Shown: in pieces, positions 7,914 through 16,239 of the stretch
Position numbering within the stretch: the first letter of the stretch is position 1
Layout: every line of letters begins with the position of its first letter
Assembly: GCA_964478425.1 (NCBI GenBank)
Contig: CAYZIB010000012.1
Span: 1-36,573, forward strand
Direction of reading: 5' to 3'
DNA from: CAYZIB01 sp964478425
GTDB taxonomy: Bacteria; Bacillota_I; Bacilli_A; Acholeplasmatales; WRBM01
DNA: 36,573 nt
The notes under the pieces: generated by a model
Told to the model about the DNA's origin: nothing
The model's database searches: none
Seen by the model: the letters and a program-made list of their open reading frames with translations, nothing else
Translations under genes and position numbers: made by a program

Positions 7914-8240
7914 TTATTTTTCAAGTTCTTGACCACAATTTTTACAAAATTTTGATTTATAATCATTTATTGTATTACAATTTACACATTTTTTTATAAT
8001 TTTAGCTCCGCATAAATTACAATATTTTTGGTTTTCATCAATCATACCGTTACAAATAGGACACCTTACATTATTTAATTTTTCATATGTTTTAACATTG
8101 CTTGTTCTATTTTTATATTCTTGATTTATATTATTATTACTACTTTTAAATATCGATTTAATTACTTTAAATATCAAACTAGTTATTGCAAAAAACATTA
8201 TTGCAGTTGCTAAAAATGGAATAAAAAAATAATTAAACAT
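7914..8240 (-). CDS. Membrane-anchored double zinc-ribbon protein
   Basis: Function not recognised. The 108-residue product starts with a hydrophobic membrane segment (FFIPFLATAIMFFAITSLIF, about residues 4-23). A polar linker follows, then four CxxC pairs in the C-terminal half (CPIC, CNLC, CVNC, CKNC), which make two consecutive zinc ribbons of the zinc_ribbon_2/DZR type. I place the start at 8240 because AAGGA lies eight bases upstream of that ATG; the ATG nine bases further upstream touches the same AAGG. It overlaps the end of speB by eight bases, so it is probably the last gene of the pdxS-speB operon. Zinc ribbons of this kind often mediate protein contacts, but no role can be assigned here. 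Confidence 0.8.
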   Translation of the reverse strand: MFNYFFIPFLATAIMFFAITSLIFKVIKSIFKSSNNNINQEYKNRTSNVKTYEKLNNVRCPICNGMIDENQKYCNLCGAKIIKKCVNCNTINDYKSKFCKNCGQELEK

Positions 8241-9114
8241 CTTTATCATCCTTATGTAGCATTAAAACTAATTCTCTTAAAACTTTTGATGCTACTTGAT
8301 TTGAAACACCGCTATTATCATAATGTGGCGATAACTCAACAATGTCAGCACCAACTATATTATTTAATTTACTAAAACTTAAAATTCCATTTAATAGTTC
8401 TTTAAATGTTATTCCCCCTGCTTCAGGAGTACCTGTTCCAGGAAAAACAGATGGATCTAATACATCTAAATCTATTGTAATATAAACTGGATAATTTTTA
8501 ATAATTTCAATTGTTTCTTCTAATCCATTCAAATCAAATTTATGCAAATTAGTATGTTCTTTAGCCCACAAAAATTCATGTCTATCCCCACTTCTAATTC
8601 CAAATTGATAAATTTTATTATCACCTAATAAATCATAACATCTTCTTAAAACTGTTGCATGACTAAATTTCATTCCAAAAAATTCATCTCTTAAATCAGT
8701 ATGTGCATCAAAATGAATAATTCTTAAATCTGGATATTTTTCAAATACTGCTTTAACAACCGGATAAGTTACTAAATGTTCTCCACCAATCATCATAGGT
8801 ATTTTATTATCGTTTACAATATCTTTTGTTGTATTATAAATTATATTTAATGATTCATTTACATCACCTATTGGTAAATCTAAATCCCCAATATCACAAG
8901 TATTATAATCTTTTAAATCTTTATCTTGATATGGACTATACCATTCCATCCCAAAAGAATCTAATCGAATATTATTTCCTGCAAATCTTGTCCCAGGTCT
9001 AAAAGAACATGTTGCATCCATTGGACATGAATATATAATAACATTTGATTCATCATATTCTTTATCACAGCTTTGAAAAACATTTAAATTTCTTTCATAT
9101 TTCTTATTTTTCAT
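8233..9114 (-). CDS. speB: Agmatinase (ureohydrolase family)
   Basis: Manganese enzyme predicted to hydrolyse agmatine to putrescine and urea. The metal ligands are all visible: H113 in GGEHLV, D136/H138/D140 in FDAHTDLRD, and D215/D217 in TIDLDVLDPS; the downstream GTGTPEAGG segment is also conserved. The length of 293 residues is normal. I choose the ATG at 9114 (MKNKKYERN) because GGAG lies eight bases upstream; longer forms starting at up to 9150 extend further into speA. The gene follows the speA-type decarboxylase with an 11-base overlap, which supports agmatine rather than arginine as substrate. The zinc-ribbon gene overlaps its end. Confidence 0.9.
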   Translation of the reverse strand: MKNKKYERNLNVFQSCDKEYDESNVIIYSCPMDATCSFRPGTRFAGNNIRLDSFGMEWYSPYQDKDLKDYNTCDIGDLDLPIGDVNESLNIIYNTTKDIVNDNKIPMMIGGEHLVTYPVVKAVFEKYPDLRIIHFDAHTDLRDEFFGMKFSHATVLRRCYDLLGDNKIYQFGIRSGDRHEFLWAKEHTNLHKFDLNGLEETIEIIKNYPVYITIDLDVLDPSVFPGTGTPEAGGITFKELLNGILSFSKLNNIVGADIVELSPHYDNSGVSNQVASKVLRELVLMLHKDDKDV

Positions 9115-10591
9115 ATTCATCACTCCATTTTTCCCATTCATCTTTATCAATTACTGAAATCATATTCTCCATATAATCACTAAATAAAGTCGAACCTTTT
9201 TTAATATAAAAATCTATTTTATCAATAATTTTACTTGTTATTATTTCACCTGGTATTACTACAGGTATTCCAGGAGGATAAATCATTACAGATTCAGCAC
9301 TTATTTCACCTATAGAATCTTTTAATAAAACTAATTTATGAGGTGCATGATAAGCAACTCTTGGCCTAACTTTTAAAATATGATTTTCATCTTTAAAATG
9401 TTGTCTTGTTTCAATAAAATCAGATTTATAATATTTCTTGCTTACATCTTTTAATGCTTTAATAAGTTTATTAATGTGTTCTAATTTAGAGCCGATTGTT
9501 AAAATTGCAAGAATAACATTAGTTTCTCCTAATTCCATTTGAATATTATATTCATCTTTTAAAATTTTATATAAATCAAGTCCTGTTAAATCCATATGAT
9601 TTATTTCAATTATTAATTTTGTTTCATCATAATTAAATGAACCTTTATCTAAAAAATACTTTTTATTTGGTGAAAAAAATCCTGGTATTAAATTAATATT
9701 TTCTCTTGCATAATTTGCTAATTCAATTATTTTTAATAATTCATTTTTACCATTTATCGCCATATATTTTCTAGCAGAATCAATCGATGCCATTATTAAA
9801 CTTGATGGGGATGTTGTATTTAAAATATTTAAAGTTCTTTGAATTTCATGAAACTCTAAATCTTTGCCCTTACACAATAATACTGATCCTTGTGTAAAAC
9901 ATCCTACAGTTTTATGAAAAGACAAACTTGACATATCTGCTCCTGCTTCCATAGCAGATATAGGCATATGTTCTGAATACCCAAAATGTGCTCCATGAGC
10001 TTCATCTACTAATACTTTCATATTAAATTCATGTGCATATTCTGTAAGTTTTTTTAAATTTGTACAACATCCAAAATATGTAGGATTAATCACAAAAATT
10101 GCTTTAGCATCTTTATTTTCATCAATTGCTTTTTTATATGCTTCAAATTGCGTATCACTAGCAATTTCTAATAATTCATCAATCTTAGGTTCAATAAAAA
10201 CTGGAATAGCACCACTTAAAATTAATCCGTTAATAACTGACTTATGAATATTTCTTGGAAGAATAATTTTTTCATTTGCTTTAACCGAATTCATAATCAT
10301 TGCAATTATTCCTGAGCTTGTACCATTAATAAGAAAATATGCTTTATCAGCATTTAAACTTTTAGCTAAAAGTCTACAAGCTTCCATAATAACTCCTTTA
10401 GGTTTTGCTAATGTATCTAATCCTCTTGGAGCATTACTATCTAGTTTATAAACCATATCACCTAAATATTTTTGTAAATCTTGATTTATTAAACCTAAAT
10501 GATGTGCAGGCACATCAAATGGAACAGCGTTACTATTTGCATATTCTACTAATGCATCTAAAAACGGTGTTTTTAATTGTTCTTTATCCAT
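9104..10591 (-). CDS. speA: Arginine decarboxylase (Orn/Lys/Arg decarboxylase, fold III short form)
   Basis: PLP-dependent decarboxylase of the aspartate-aminotransferase-like fold, 495 residues, close to Bacillus SpeA (about 490). The PLP lysine is K227 in SFHKTVGCFTQGS; D196 and H199 in VDEAHGAHFGY contact the cofactor. The C-terminal domain has the family motif YPPGIPVVIPGE. Arginine is the likely substrate because agmatinase follows directly, giving arginine to agmatine to putrescine; lysine or ornithine cannot be excluded from sequence alone. A GAGGTATTTT site precedes the ATG. It lies nine bases after dut, in the operon that starts with the PLP synthase genes pdxS-pdxT. Confidence 0.9.
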   Translation of the reverse strand: MDKEQLKTPFLDALVEYANSNAVPFDVPAHHLGLINQDLQKYLGDMVYKLDSNAPRGLDTLAKPKGVIMEACRLLAKSLNADKAYFLINGTSSGIIAMIMNSVKANEKIILPRNIHKSVINGLILSGAIPVFIEPKIDELLEIASDTQFEAYKKAIDENKDAKAIFVINPTYFGCCTNLKKLTEYAHEFNMKVLVDEAHGAHFGYSEHMPISAMEAGADMSSLSFHKTVGCFTQGSVLLCKGKDLEFHEIQRTLNILNTTSPSSLIMASIDSARKYMAINGKNELLKIIELANYARENINLIPGFFSPNKKYFLDKGSFNYDETKLIIEINHMDLTGLDLYKILKDEYNIQMELGETNVILAILTIGSKLEHINKLIKALKDVSKKYYKSDFIETRQHFKDENHILKVRPRVAYHAPHKLVLLKDSIGEISAESVMIYPPGIPVVIPGEIITSKIIDKIDFYIKKGSTLFSDYMENMISVIDKDEWEKWSDEYEK

Positions 10592-10600
10592 AAAATACCT

Positions 10601-11041
10601 CTACTTCGTACTTCCGAATCCACCAGTTCTTATATTTCCTGTTGTATTATCTATATCTGCTTTTAAAAATTTTTGAAAGATACCTTGAGCTATTCTTTCA
10701 CCTTTACAAATTAATTTATCTTCACTAGAAAAATTATATATTGCAACAAACACATGTCCATCATTATTTGGATTTTCGTAATAATCTTTATCAATAATTC
10801 CAACATTATTAGGAATTGTAAGACCTTTTTTTACTGATAAACTAGATCTAGGATAAATCATAAATACTTCATCATCTTGCATATATACTTTAAATCCAGT
10901 TTTAACTAATACTATTGAATTTTTAGGAATTAAAACATCTTCAATTGATTCAATATCATATCCAGCACTATATAATGTTGCACGATATGGCAAATTTACA
11001 TTTGCATTTTCGAATCCTTTACAAACTTTAAAACCTCTCAT
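10601..11041 (-). CDS. dut: dUTP diphosphatase
   Basis: Trimeric enzyme that hydrolyses dUTP to dUMP and PPi, keeping uracil out of DNA and supplying dTMP synthesis. All five motifs are visible in 146 residues: AGYDIES (1), PRSSLSVKKG (2), GIIDKDYYENPN (3), GERIAQGIF (4) and RTGGFGSTK (5). Motif 3 has a short insertion (YYENPNNDG) compared with the usual DYRG form. It overlaps the NUDIX gene stop by four bases (ATGA), so the two nucleotide-cleaning enzymes are translationally coupled. Confidence 0.93.
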   Translation of the reverse strand: MRGFKVCKGFENANVNLPYRATLYSAGYDIESIEDVLIPKNSIVLVKTGFKVYMQDDEVFMIYPRSSLSVKKGLTIPNNVGIIDKDYYENPNNDGHVFVAIYNFSSEDKLICKGERIAQGIFQKFLKADIDNTTGNIRTGGFGSTK

Positions 11042-11538
11042 AACTCCTCCAAATATTCTAAAACTGCTATTTCTCTTAATAATGCAGTTGATTTTCTTTT
11101 TGATTCATATAAATTTTTATTATGATTTAATGCTTCTTTAATTGTTATCCAACGGCTTTCATAACCTAATTCAGTTTCATATTTTTCTAAATGAGGATTA
11201 CTAAATTTATCACATGTACAAATACTATAATAAGATGTTTGTTTAAATAAATCTGCATCATTAAATAAAGATGCACGATATTCTACTACGTAACCTATTG
11301 TTTTAATTACTTTTGTATTTAAAGCTCCAACTTCTTCAAATGTTTCTCTAATAGCAGTATCAATTATATTTTCATTTTTTTCAACACCGCCACCTGGAAA
11401 TGAATAATCATCAAAAAACTTTGAATAAACCATTAAAACTTTATCATTTTTTCTAAAGATTGCTCTTGAAGCTATACGTTCTTTATATTTTTTTTCGTTT
11501 TTATTGACATCTCCAATTATTTCTTTGATTAATTTCAT
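11038..11538 (-). CDS. NUDIX hydrolase
   Basis: The 166-residue protein has a complete NUDIX box (GX5EX7REUXEEXGU) around residues 50-72: GGGVEKNE...RETFEEVGA, so the metal-binding glutamates are intact. The substrate is not predictable from the sequence; many small NUDIX proteins hydrolyse oxidised or non-canonical nucleotides or ADP-ribose. Its stop TGA overlaps the dut ATG, which suggests a nucleotide-sanitising pair. A GAGGTG site supports the start, nine bases after pdxT. Confidence 0.88.
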   Translation of the reverse strand: MKLIKEIIGDVNKNEKKYKERIASRAIFRKNDKVLMVYSKFFDDYSFPGGGVEKNENIIDTAIRETFEEVGALNTKVIKTIGYVVEYRASLFNDADLFKQTSYYSICTCDKFSNPHLEKYETELGYESRWITIKEALNHNKNLYESKRKSTALLREIAVLEYLEEL

Positions 11539-11547
11539 AAAACACCT

Positions 11548-12129
11548 CTAATTATTATTAACCATTTCAATAAAATATTTATACATTGTTAAATCATTAG
11601 TTAATTCAGGATGAAACGATAAAGCAATTACATTATTTTGTCTAACTGCAATCACATTTTCTTTATATTTAGCTAATACTTTAACATTTTCTTTGTAAGA
11701 AACTATATAAGGTGCTCTAATAAATACCATTGGAATTATATATTCTTTATCAAGCATAATTGGTAAATCACTTTCAAAACTACTTAATTGACTACCAAAA
11801 GCATTTCTTTTAACAACAATATCTAATATATTTAAATGAGATTTATAATTTTCCAATTCTTTTGCAAGGAGAATCATCCCTGCACAAGTAGCAAAGCAAC
11901 ATAATCCTTCTTCTAATCTTTTTTTCAAAGGATCAAATAAATTATTAACACGTAAAAGTCTGCTAATTGCTGTGCTTTCCCCACCTGGTAAAATTATTCC
12001 ACTAATCTTATTTAAATCTTCTTCTGTTTTTACATAAATAACATTATCATAAATTTGTTTTATACAATTATAATGTTCAATAAAAGAACCCTGTAATGCT
12101 AATACCCCAATTATTTTATCTTTTTTCAT
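11548..12129 (-). CDS. pdxT: Pyridoxal 5'-phosphate synthase glutaminase subunit PdxT
   Basis: Class-I glutamine amidotransferase that feeds ammonia to PdxS in the DXP-independent vitamin B6 pathway. The catalytic triad is visible: C82 in TCAGM, H173 and E175 in SFHPE; the oxyanion motif PGGES is at residues 48-52. The 193-residue length matches YaaE. It overlaps pdxS by 14 bases and has a GGAAG ribosome binding site inside pdxS. Its product, PLP, is the cofactor of the decarboxylase encoded three genes downstream. Confidence 0.96.
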   Translation of the reverse strand: MKKDKIIGVLALQGSFIEHYNCIKQIYDNVIYVKTEEDLNKISGIILPGGESTAISRLLRVNNLFDPLKKRLEEGLCCFATCAGMILLAKELENYKSHLNILDIVVKRNAFGSQLSSFESDLPIMLDKEYIIPMVFIRAPYIVSYKENVKVLAKYKENVIAVRQNNVIALSFHPELTNDLTMYKYFIEMVNNN

Positions 12130-12979
12130 AAGATACTTCCAAATTTTTTATTTCTAATCCCTTCATTGCTTTTCCTAACCCAGTTGATACTTCAGCTAAA
12201 ACTTTAGGATTATCATAATTAGCAACAGCTTTAACAATCGCCTCAGCAGTTTTAAGTGGATTTTCAGATTTAAATATTCCTGATCCAACAAAAACACCTT
12301 CAGCACCAAGCATCATCATTAATGCTGCATCTGCTGGTGTTGCAATTCCTCCTGCAGCAAAATTTACTACTGGTAATTTTTGATTTTCTTTAACATTCAA
12401 TAATAAGTCTAATGGTATTCTTTCTTGTTTTGCATATTCTTCTAATTCTTTTTTTGTCATATTATCTAATAATTTAATTTCATCTGTTATTTGTCTTATA
12501 TGTTTAACAGCTTCAACAACATTTCCAGTTCCTGCTTCACCTTTTGTACGAATCATTGAAGCTCCTTCATTAATTCTTCTTAAAGCTTCGCCTAAATTTC
12601 TAGCACCACAGACAAAAGGCATCTTAAAATCATGTTTATTTAAATGATATTTTTCATCAGCTGGTGTTAAAACTTCAGATTCATCAATAAAATCTATATC
12701 TAATGATTCTAATATTTTAGCTTCAGCAATATGTCCTATTCTACATTTTGCCATAACAGGAATACTACAAACTTCTTTTATTTCTAAAATCATTGCAGGA
12801 TCACTCATTCTTGCTACTCCACCTTCTTTTCTAATATCAGAAGGTACTCTTTCTAAAGCCATTACCGCAACTGCTCCAGCTTTTTCTGCAATCATTGCTT
12901 CTTCTTTATTTGTTACATCCATTATTACCCCACCTTTTAACATTTGGGCAAGGTTTTTATTAATAATATATTGATCCAT
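12116..12979 (-). CDS. pdxS: Pyridoxal 5'-phosphate synthase lyase subunit PdxS
   Basis: Barrel enzyme that condenses ribose 5-phosphate, glyceraldehyde 3-phosphate and ammonia from PdxT into PLP. D21, K78 (in PVMAKCRIGH) and K146 (in RTKGEAGTG) match the catalytic Asp and two lysines of Bacillus PdxS. The 287-residue length and the C-terminal GLGKAMKG segment are typical. An AAGGAG site and an independent promoter precede it, making it the first gene of an operon pdxS-pdxT-NUDIX-dut-speA-speB-zinc ribbon, all overlapping or separated by nine bases. Confidence 0.97.
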   Translation of the reverse strand: MDQYIINKNLAQMLKGGVIMDVTNKEEAMIAEKAGAVAVMALERVPSDIRKEGGVARMSDPAMILEIKEVCSIPVMAKCRIGHIAEAKILESLDIDFIDESEVLTPADEKYHLNKHDFKMPFVCGARNLGEALRRINEGASMIRTKGEAGTGNVVEAVKHIRQITDEIKLLDNMTKKELEEYAKQERIPLDLLLNVKENQKLPVVNFAAGGIATPADAALMMMLGAEGVFVGSGIFKSENPLKTAEAIVKAVANYDNPKVLAEVSTGLGKAMKGLEIKNLEVSYEKR

Positions 12980-13008
12980 TTTTCTTTCTCCTTATTTATA
13001 TCTATTTT

Positions 13009-13036
13009 ATTTTATCACATATTAATTATTACACAA
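13009..13036 (-). promoter_or_regulatory. Predicted pdxS operon promoter
   Basis: On the minus strand, TTGTGT (13031-13036), 16 bases, then TAAAAT (13009-13014) with an extended -10 TGA, upstream of the AAGGAG site of pdxS and just past the xerC stop. Confidence 0.55.
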
Positions 13037-13040
13037 TAAA

Positions 13041-13937
13041 TTATTTTTTTAATTTTATCGCTCTTGGATGAGATTCCATATAACTAATTTTTAAAGATTC
13101 ATCTGATATGTGTGTATAAATTTGAGTTGTATTAATATTTTTATGTCCTAACAATTCTTGAACTGCTCTTATATCTGCACCATTTTTTAATAATTCAGTA
13201 GCAAAACTATGCCTTAACATATGGGGATGAACTTTATATGTTTCCCCAGCTTTCATAATTAGTGAATCTAAAATTTTTCTAACTCCTCTTGTAGTTAGAC
13301 TTGTTCCTTTATAATTTAATAATAAAATTCTATTTTCTTGAAAAGAACTTTTATATATTAAATTTGATCTGATATTTAAATACTCATCTAAACTTTCTTC
13401 TAATTCTTCGTAAAAATAAACATATCTATCTTTAGAACCTTTACCATGAATTAAGATCATCTTATTTGAAAAATCTATATCTTTTATTAAGATATTACAT
13501 AATTCACTAACTCTTAATCCACAACCATATAATAATTCTAAAATCAATTTATTTCTTATTCCTAAAACACTTTTATCACACGAACTAAATAAGATATTTA
13601 TTTCATCATTATCAATTACTCTTGGTAATTTTTTTTCAATTTTTGGTGTTTTAACTTCTAAAAAGAAATTTTCATTAACATATTTTTTTTCTAATAAATA
13701 ATTATAAAAAGTTCTTAAACAACTAAATTTTCTTGAAATACTTTTTTTAGAAAAATTATCTAAACTAGTTAAATAAAGCCTAACTGTTCTTTTAGTTATT
13801 GTTGTTAAATCATCATCAAATCCTTCATTAATTAAAAAATTTAAAAAATGTGTTAAATCATTTTTATAACTTGTAATTGTAAAATCAGAATAATTAAGTT
13901 CAACTTTTAAATGATCTAAAAATTCATCTATAAGCAT
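13041..13937 (-). CDS. xerC: Tyrosine recombinase XerC
   Basis: Site-specific recombinase that resolves chromosome dimers at dif. The N-terminal SAM-like core-binding domain covers about residues 1-90 and the catalytic domain the rest. All active-site residues are present: R142 in GLRVSEL, K166 in GKGSKD, H239 and R242 in HPHMLRH, H265 in LLGH and the nucleophile Y274. The length of 298 residues is standard. The position immediately after trmFO (10-base overlap) matches the Bacillus trmFO-codV order and favours XerC over XerD. There is no phage or integron context. Confidence 0.9.
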   Translation of the reverse strand: MLIDEFLDHLKVELNYSDFTITSYKNDLTHFLNFLINEGFDDDLTTITKRTVRLYLTSLDNFSKKSISRKFSCLRTFYNYLLEKKYVNENFFLEVKTPKIEKKLPRVIDNDEINILFSSCDKSVLGIRNKLILELLYGCGLRVSELCNILIKDIDFSNKMILIHGKGSKDRYVYFYEELEESLDEYLNIRSNLIYKSSFQENRILLLNYKGTSLTTRGVRKILDSLIMKAGETYKVHPHMLRHSFATELLKNGADIRAVQELLGHKNINTTQIYTHISDESLKISYMESHPRAIKLKK

Positions 13938-15214
13938 TTTATAAATTCTTCTAAATCCGTGATTGCTCTTTTACCAAGTAATTCTTTCTTCTCAGTTTTC
14001 TTAGCTTTTTCCATAAGCATTGGCAAAAGGCCCATATTTGCATTCATTGGTTGAAAATTTCCATTATTACAATTACTAATATAATTTCCCATTGCGCCAA
14101 GCATTGTTGTTTTAGGAAAATAAAAATCACTCCCATTTTTTAAATAATTATCTAATGCTATTGCACTATATAATCCACTTGCACAACTTTCAATATAACC
14201 TTCGACTCCTGTTATTTGACCTGCAAAAAATAAATTTTTATTAATTTTTGATTGATAATTTGCTTTTAAATATTTTGGAGAATTAATATAAATATTTTTA
14301 TGCATAACTCCATATCTCATAAATTCAGCTTTTTCTAATCCAGGAATAAGTCTAAATATTCTTTTTTGTTCATTAAATTTTAAATGAGTTTGAAATCCAA
14401 CTAGGTTATATAATGTGCCTTCACTATTATCTTGTCTTAATTGCACAACAGCATAAGGTCTAATACCATTATTTTCTAAACCTACTGGTTTTAAATTTCC
14501 AAAAAGCAATGTTTGTTTTCCTCTTTTAGCCATTATTTCTACAGGCATACATCCATCAAAAACTTTTAAATCAAATTCATGTGGAATAATACATTCTCCA
14601 TTAATTAATTCATTATAAAACAAATTAAATTGTTCTTCTGTCATTGGACAATTTATATAATTTCCTTCACCTTTATCATATCTATTTTTAAAATATACCT
14701 TATTTAAATCAATAGAATCATAACTAATTATTGGCGCTGCTGCATCAAAAAAATATAAATTATCCGAAAAATATTCTTTTAAATTATTATATAAATCAAT
14801 TGATGTAAGTGGTCCTGTAGCAACAATTGTTGGTATACTTAAATCAATATTTGTTACTTCTTCATTTATAATTGTTATATTTTTATGATTTTTAATTTTT
14901 TCAGTAATATAACTTGCAAAACCAGTTCTATCTACAGCAAGAGCGGTTCCTGCTTCAATTTTATTTTTAGTAGCACTTTCTAAAATTAAACTATCTAACA
15001 TTCTTAACTCTTGTTTTAAAATTCCAACTCCATTAGTTAATGCATCGCTTCTTAAACTATTTGAACATACTAATTCACCAAATAAATCAGTTTTATGGGC
15101 TTCAGTAGTTTTTTTAGGTCGCATTTCATATAATAAAACTTCATAATTTTTATTTGCTAAATAATATGCAGCTTCAGATCCTGCAAGACCTGCTCCAATT
15201 ACTCTAACTTTCAT
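13928..15214 (-). CDS. trmFO: Methylenetetrahydrofolate-tRNA-(uracil-5-)-methyltransferase TrmFO
   Basis: FAD- and folate-dependent enzyme that makes m5U54 in the T loop of tRNA. The N-terminus has the FAD-binding loop VIGAGLAGSEAAYYLA. TDLFGELVCSNSLRSDAL, FFDAAAPII and the C-terminal GQITGVEGYIESCASG are diagnostic. I place the start at the ATG at 15212-15214 (MKVRVIGAG), seven bases after AAGGAA. An upstream ATG at 15241 would add nine residues (MLLEKRNDY) ahead of the conserved N-terminus and lacks a site. The product is 428 residues, normal for the family. xerC overlaps its end. Confidence 0.95.
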   Translation of the reverse strand: MKVRVIGAGLAGSEAAYYLANKNYEVLLYEMRPKKTTEAHKTDLFGELVCSNSLRSDALTNGVGILKQELRMLDSLILESATKNKIEAGTALAVDRTGFASYITEKIKNHKNITIINEEVTNIDLSIPTIVATGPLTSIDLYNNLKEYFSDNLYFFDAAAPIISYDSIDLNKVYFKNRYDKGEGNYINCPMTEEQFNLFYNELINGECIIPHEFDLKVFDGCMPVEIMAKRGKQTLLFGNLKPVGLENNGIRPYAVVQLRQDNSEGTLYNLVGFQTHLKFNEQKRIFRLIPGLEKAEFMRYGVMHKNIYINSPKYLKANYQSKINKNLFFAGQITGVEGYIESCASGLYSAIALDNYLKNGSDFYFPKTTMLGAMGNYISNCNNGNFQPMNANMGLLPMLMEKAKKTEKKELLGKRAITDLEEFIKCL

Positions 15215-15245
15215 ATAATCATTCCTTTTTTCTAATAACATACAT

Positions 15246-15251
15246 ATTATA
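15246..15251 (-). promoter_or_regulatory. Possible trmFO -10 element
   Basis: On the minus strand a perfect TATAAT lies 31 bases upstream of the trmFO start, after the spo0A terminator. No convincing -35 is visible at 16-18 bases, so support is weak. Confidence 0.35.
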
Positions 15252-15293
15252 TAATATATTTCTAAAAAAACATAATTATTTTTAATAAAAAAA

Positions 15294-15311
15294 AGATGGG
15301 CGAACCCATCT
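15294..15311 (-). terminator. spo0A intrinsic terminator
   Basis: A perfect 7-bp stem AGATGGG/CCCATCT closed by a TTCG tetraloop, then T8 on the minus strand. The spo0A stop TAG overlaps the base of the stem. Confidence 0.95.
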
Positions 15312-16083
15312 ATGATGCTACTTTATGATGTAATCTTAATTTATCAGCCAACATTGCAATAAATTCACTATTAGTTGGTTTTGATTTATTATAACTTATT
15401 GTATAACTAAATATTTGCGATATCATATCAACATTTCCTCTATTCCAAGCAACTTCAATAGCATGTCTAATCGCTCTTTCAACTCTAGAAGATGTTGTTT
15501 TATATTTTTTTGCTACAACAGGATATAAATTTTTAGTTATAGAACCTAATATTTCGATATTATTATATACCATTGTTATTGATTCTCTTAAATACATATA
15601 TCCTTTTATATGAGCAGGTACTCCTATTTCATGTAAAATATCTGTAATTTCAATACCTAAATCACCTTTTGTATCGGTTGTAAAATATTCCCCTTTTTTC
15701 ATAATACTTGGTTTAAATAAATCTTTTGCTATTTTCAAAAAATAATTTAATTCAAATGGTTTTACTAAATAATAATCAGCTCCAAGACTTGCGGCTTTAC
15801 TCATTAAATTATCATTATTAAATGCTGACATGACAATTATTTTTTTAGGTCTTTTATACTTAATCGGATTATCCCTTATTTCTTCTAAGACCTGTACTCC
15901 ATCAAAATCCGGCATGAAAATATCTAATATCAATAAATCAACATCATTATCCTCCAATACCTTTAATACTTTTCTCCCTGAATCTACTGATTCTAATAAT
16001 TCAAAATCTTTTTGCATATTTAAAAATTCTTTTAATAGCATTTCAAGATCTTTTGAATCATCTGCAATTAATGTTTTAATCAT
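15310..16083 (-). CDS. spo0A: Sporulation master regulator Spo0A
   Basis: Response regulator that, when phosphorylated, commits the cell to sporulation. The receiver domain (residues 1-120) has the acidic pair D8-D9, the phospho-acceptor D54 in LDIFMPD and K108 in LVKPF. The C-terminal Spo0A DNA-binding domain (about 145-257) has the recognition-helix motif TTSSRVERAIRHAIEVAWNR. The 257-residue length is standard. An AGGGGG site lies seven bases before the ATG. It follows spoIVB, the Bacillus/Clostridium order, with its own predicted sigma-A promoter in between. Confidence 0.97.
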   Translation of the reverse strand: MIKTLIADDSKDLEMLLKEFLNMQKDFELLESVDSGRKVLKVLEDNDVDLLILDIFMPDFDGVQVLEEIRDNPIKYKRPKKIIVMSAFNNDNLMSKAASLGADYYLVKPFELNYFLKIAKDLFKPSIMKKGEYFTTDTKGDLGIEITDILHEIGVPAHIKGYMYLRESITMVYNNIEILGSITKNLYPVVAKKYKTTSSRVERAIRHAIEVAWNRGNVDMISQIFSYTISYNKSKPTNSEFIAMLADKLRLHHKVAS

Positions 16084-16108
16084 ATATTATCCCCCTATAT
16101 CTGATACT

Positions 16109-16137
16109 ATAATAATATATCGTTTTACAAATTTCAA
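16109..16137 (-). promoter_or_regulatory. Predicted spo0A promoter
   Basis: On the minus strand, TTGAAA (16132-16137), 17 bases and TATTAT (16109-16114), 25 bases before the spo0A ATG. No convincing sigma-H promoter was found. A TGTCGTA at 16228-16234 on the plus strand, one base from the TGTCGAA 0A box, lies about 90 bases upstream. Confidence 0.5.
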
Positions 16138-16239
16138 TTAAATTATTGAATTTTTTAAAAATTTTTTTTAAGTATTTAATATCTTTTATAAAATTCTACA
16201 TTTTTTTATTTTTAAATATTAATTATATGTCGTATTTTG

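Noticed and set aside
13041..13937. Tyrosine recombinase as a phage or integron integrase
   Set aside because: Gene order with trmFO, length and complete Xer-type motifs indicate the housekeeping XerC, and there are no attachment repeats or phage genes nearby.
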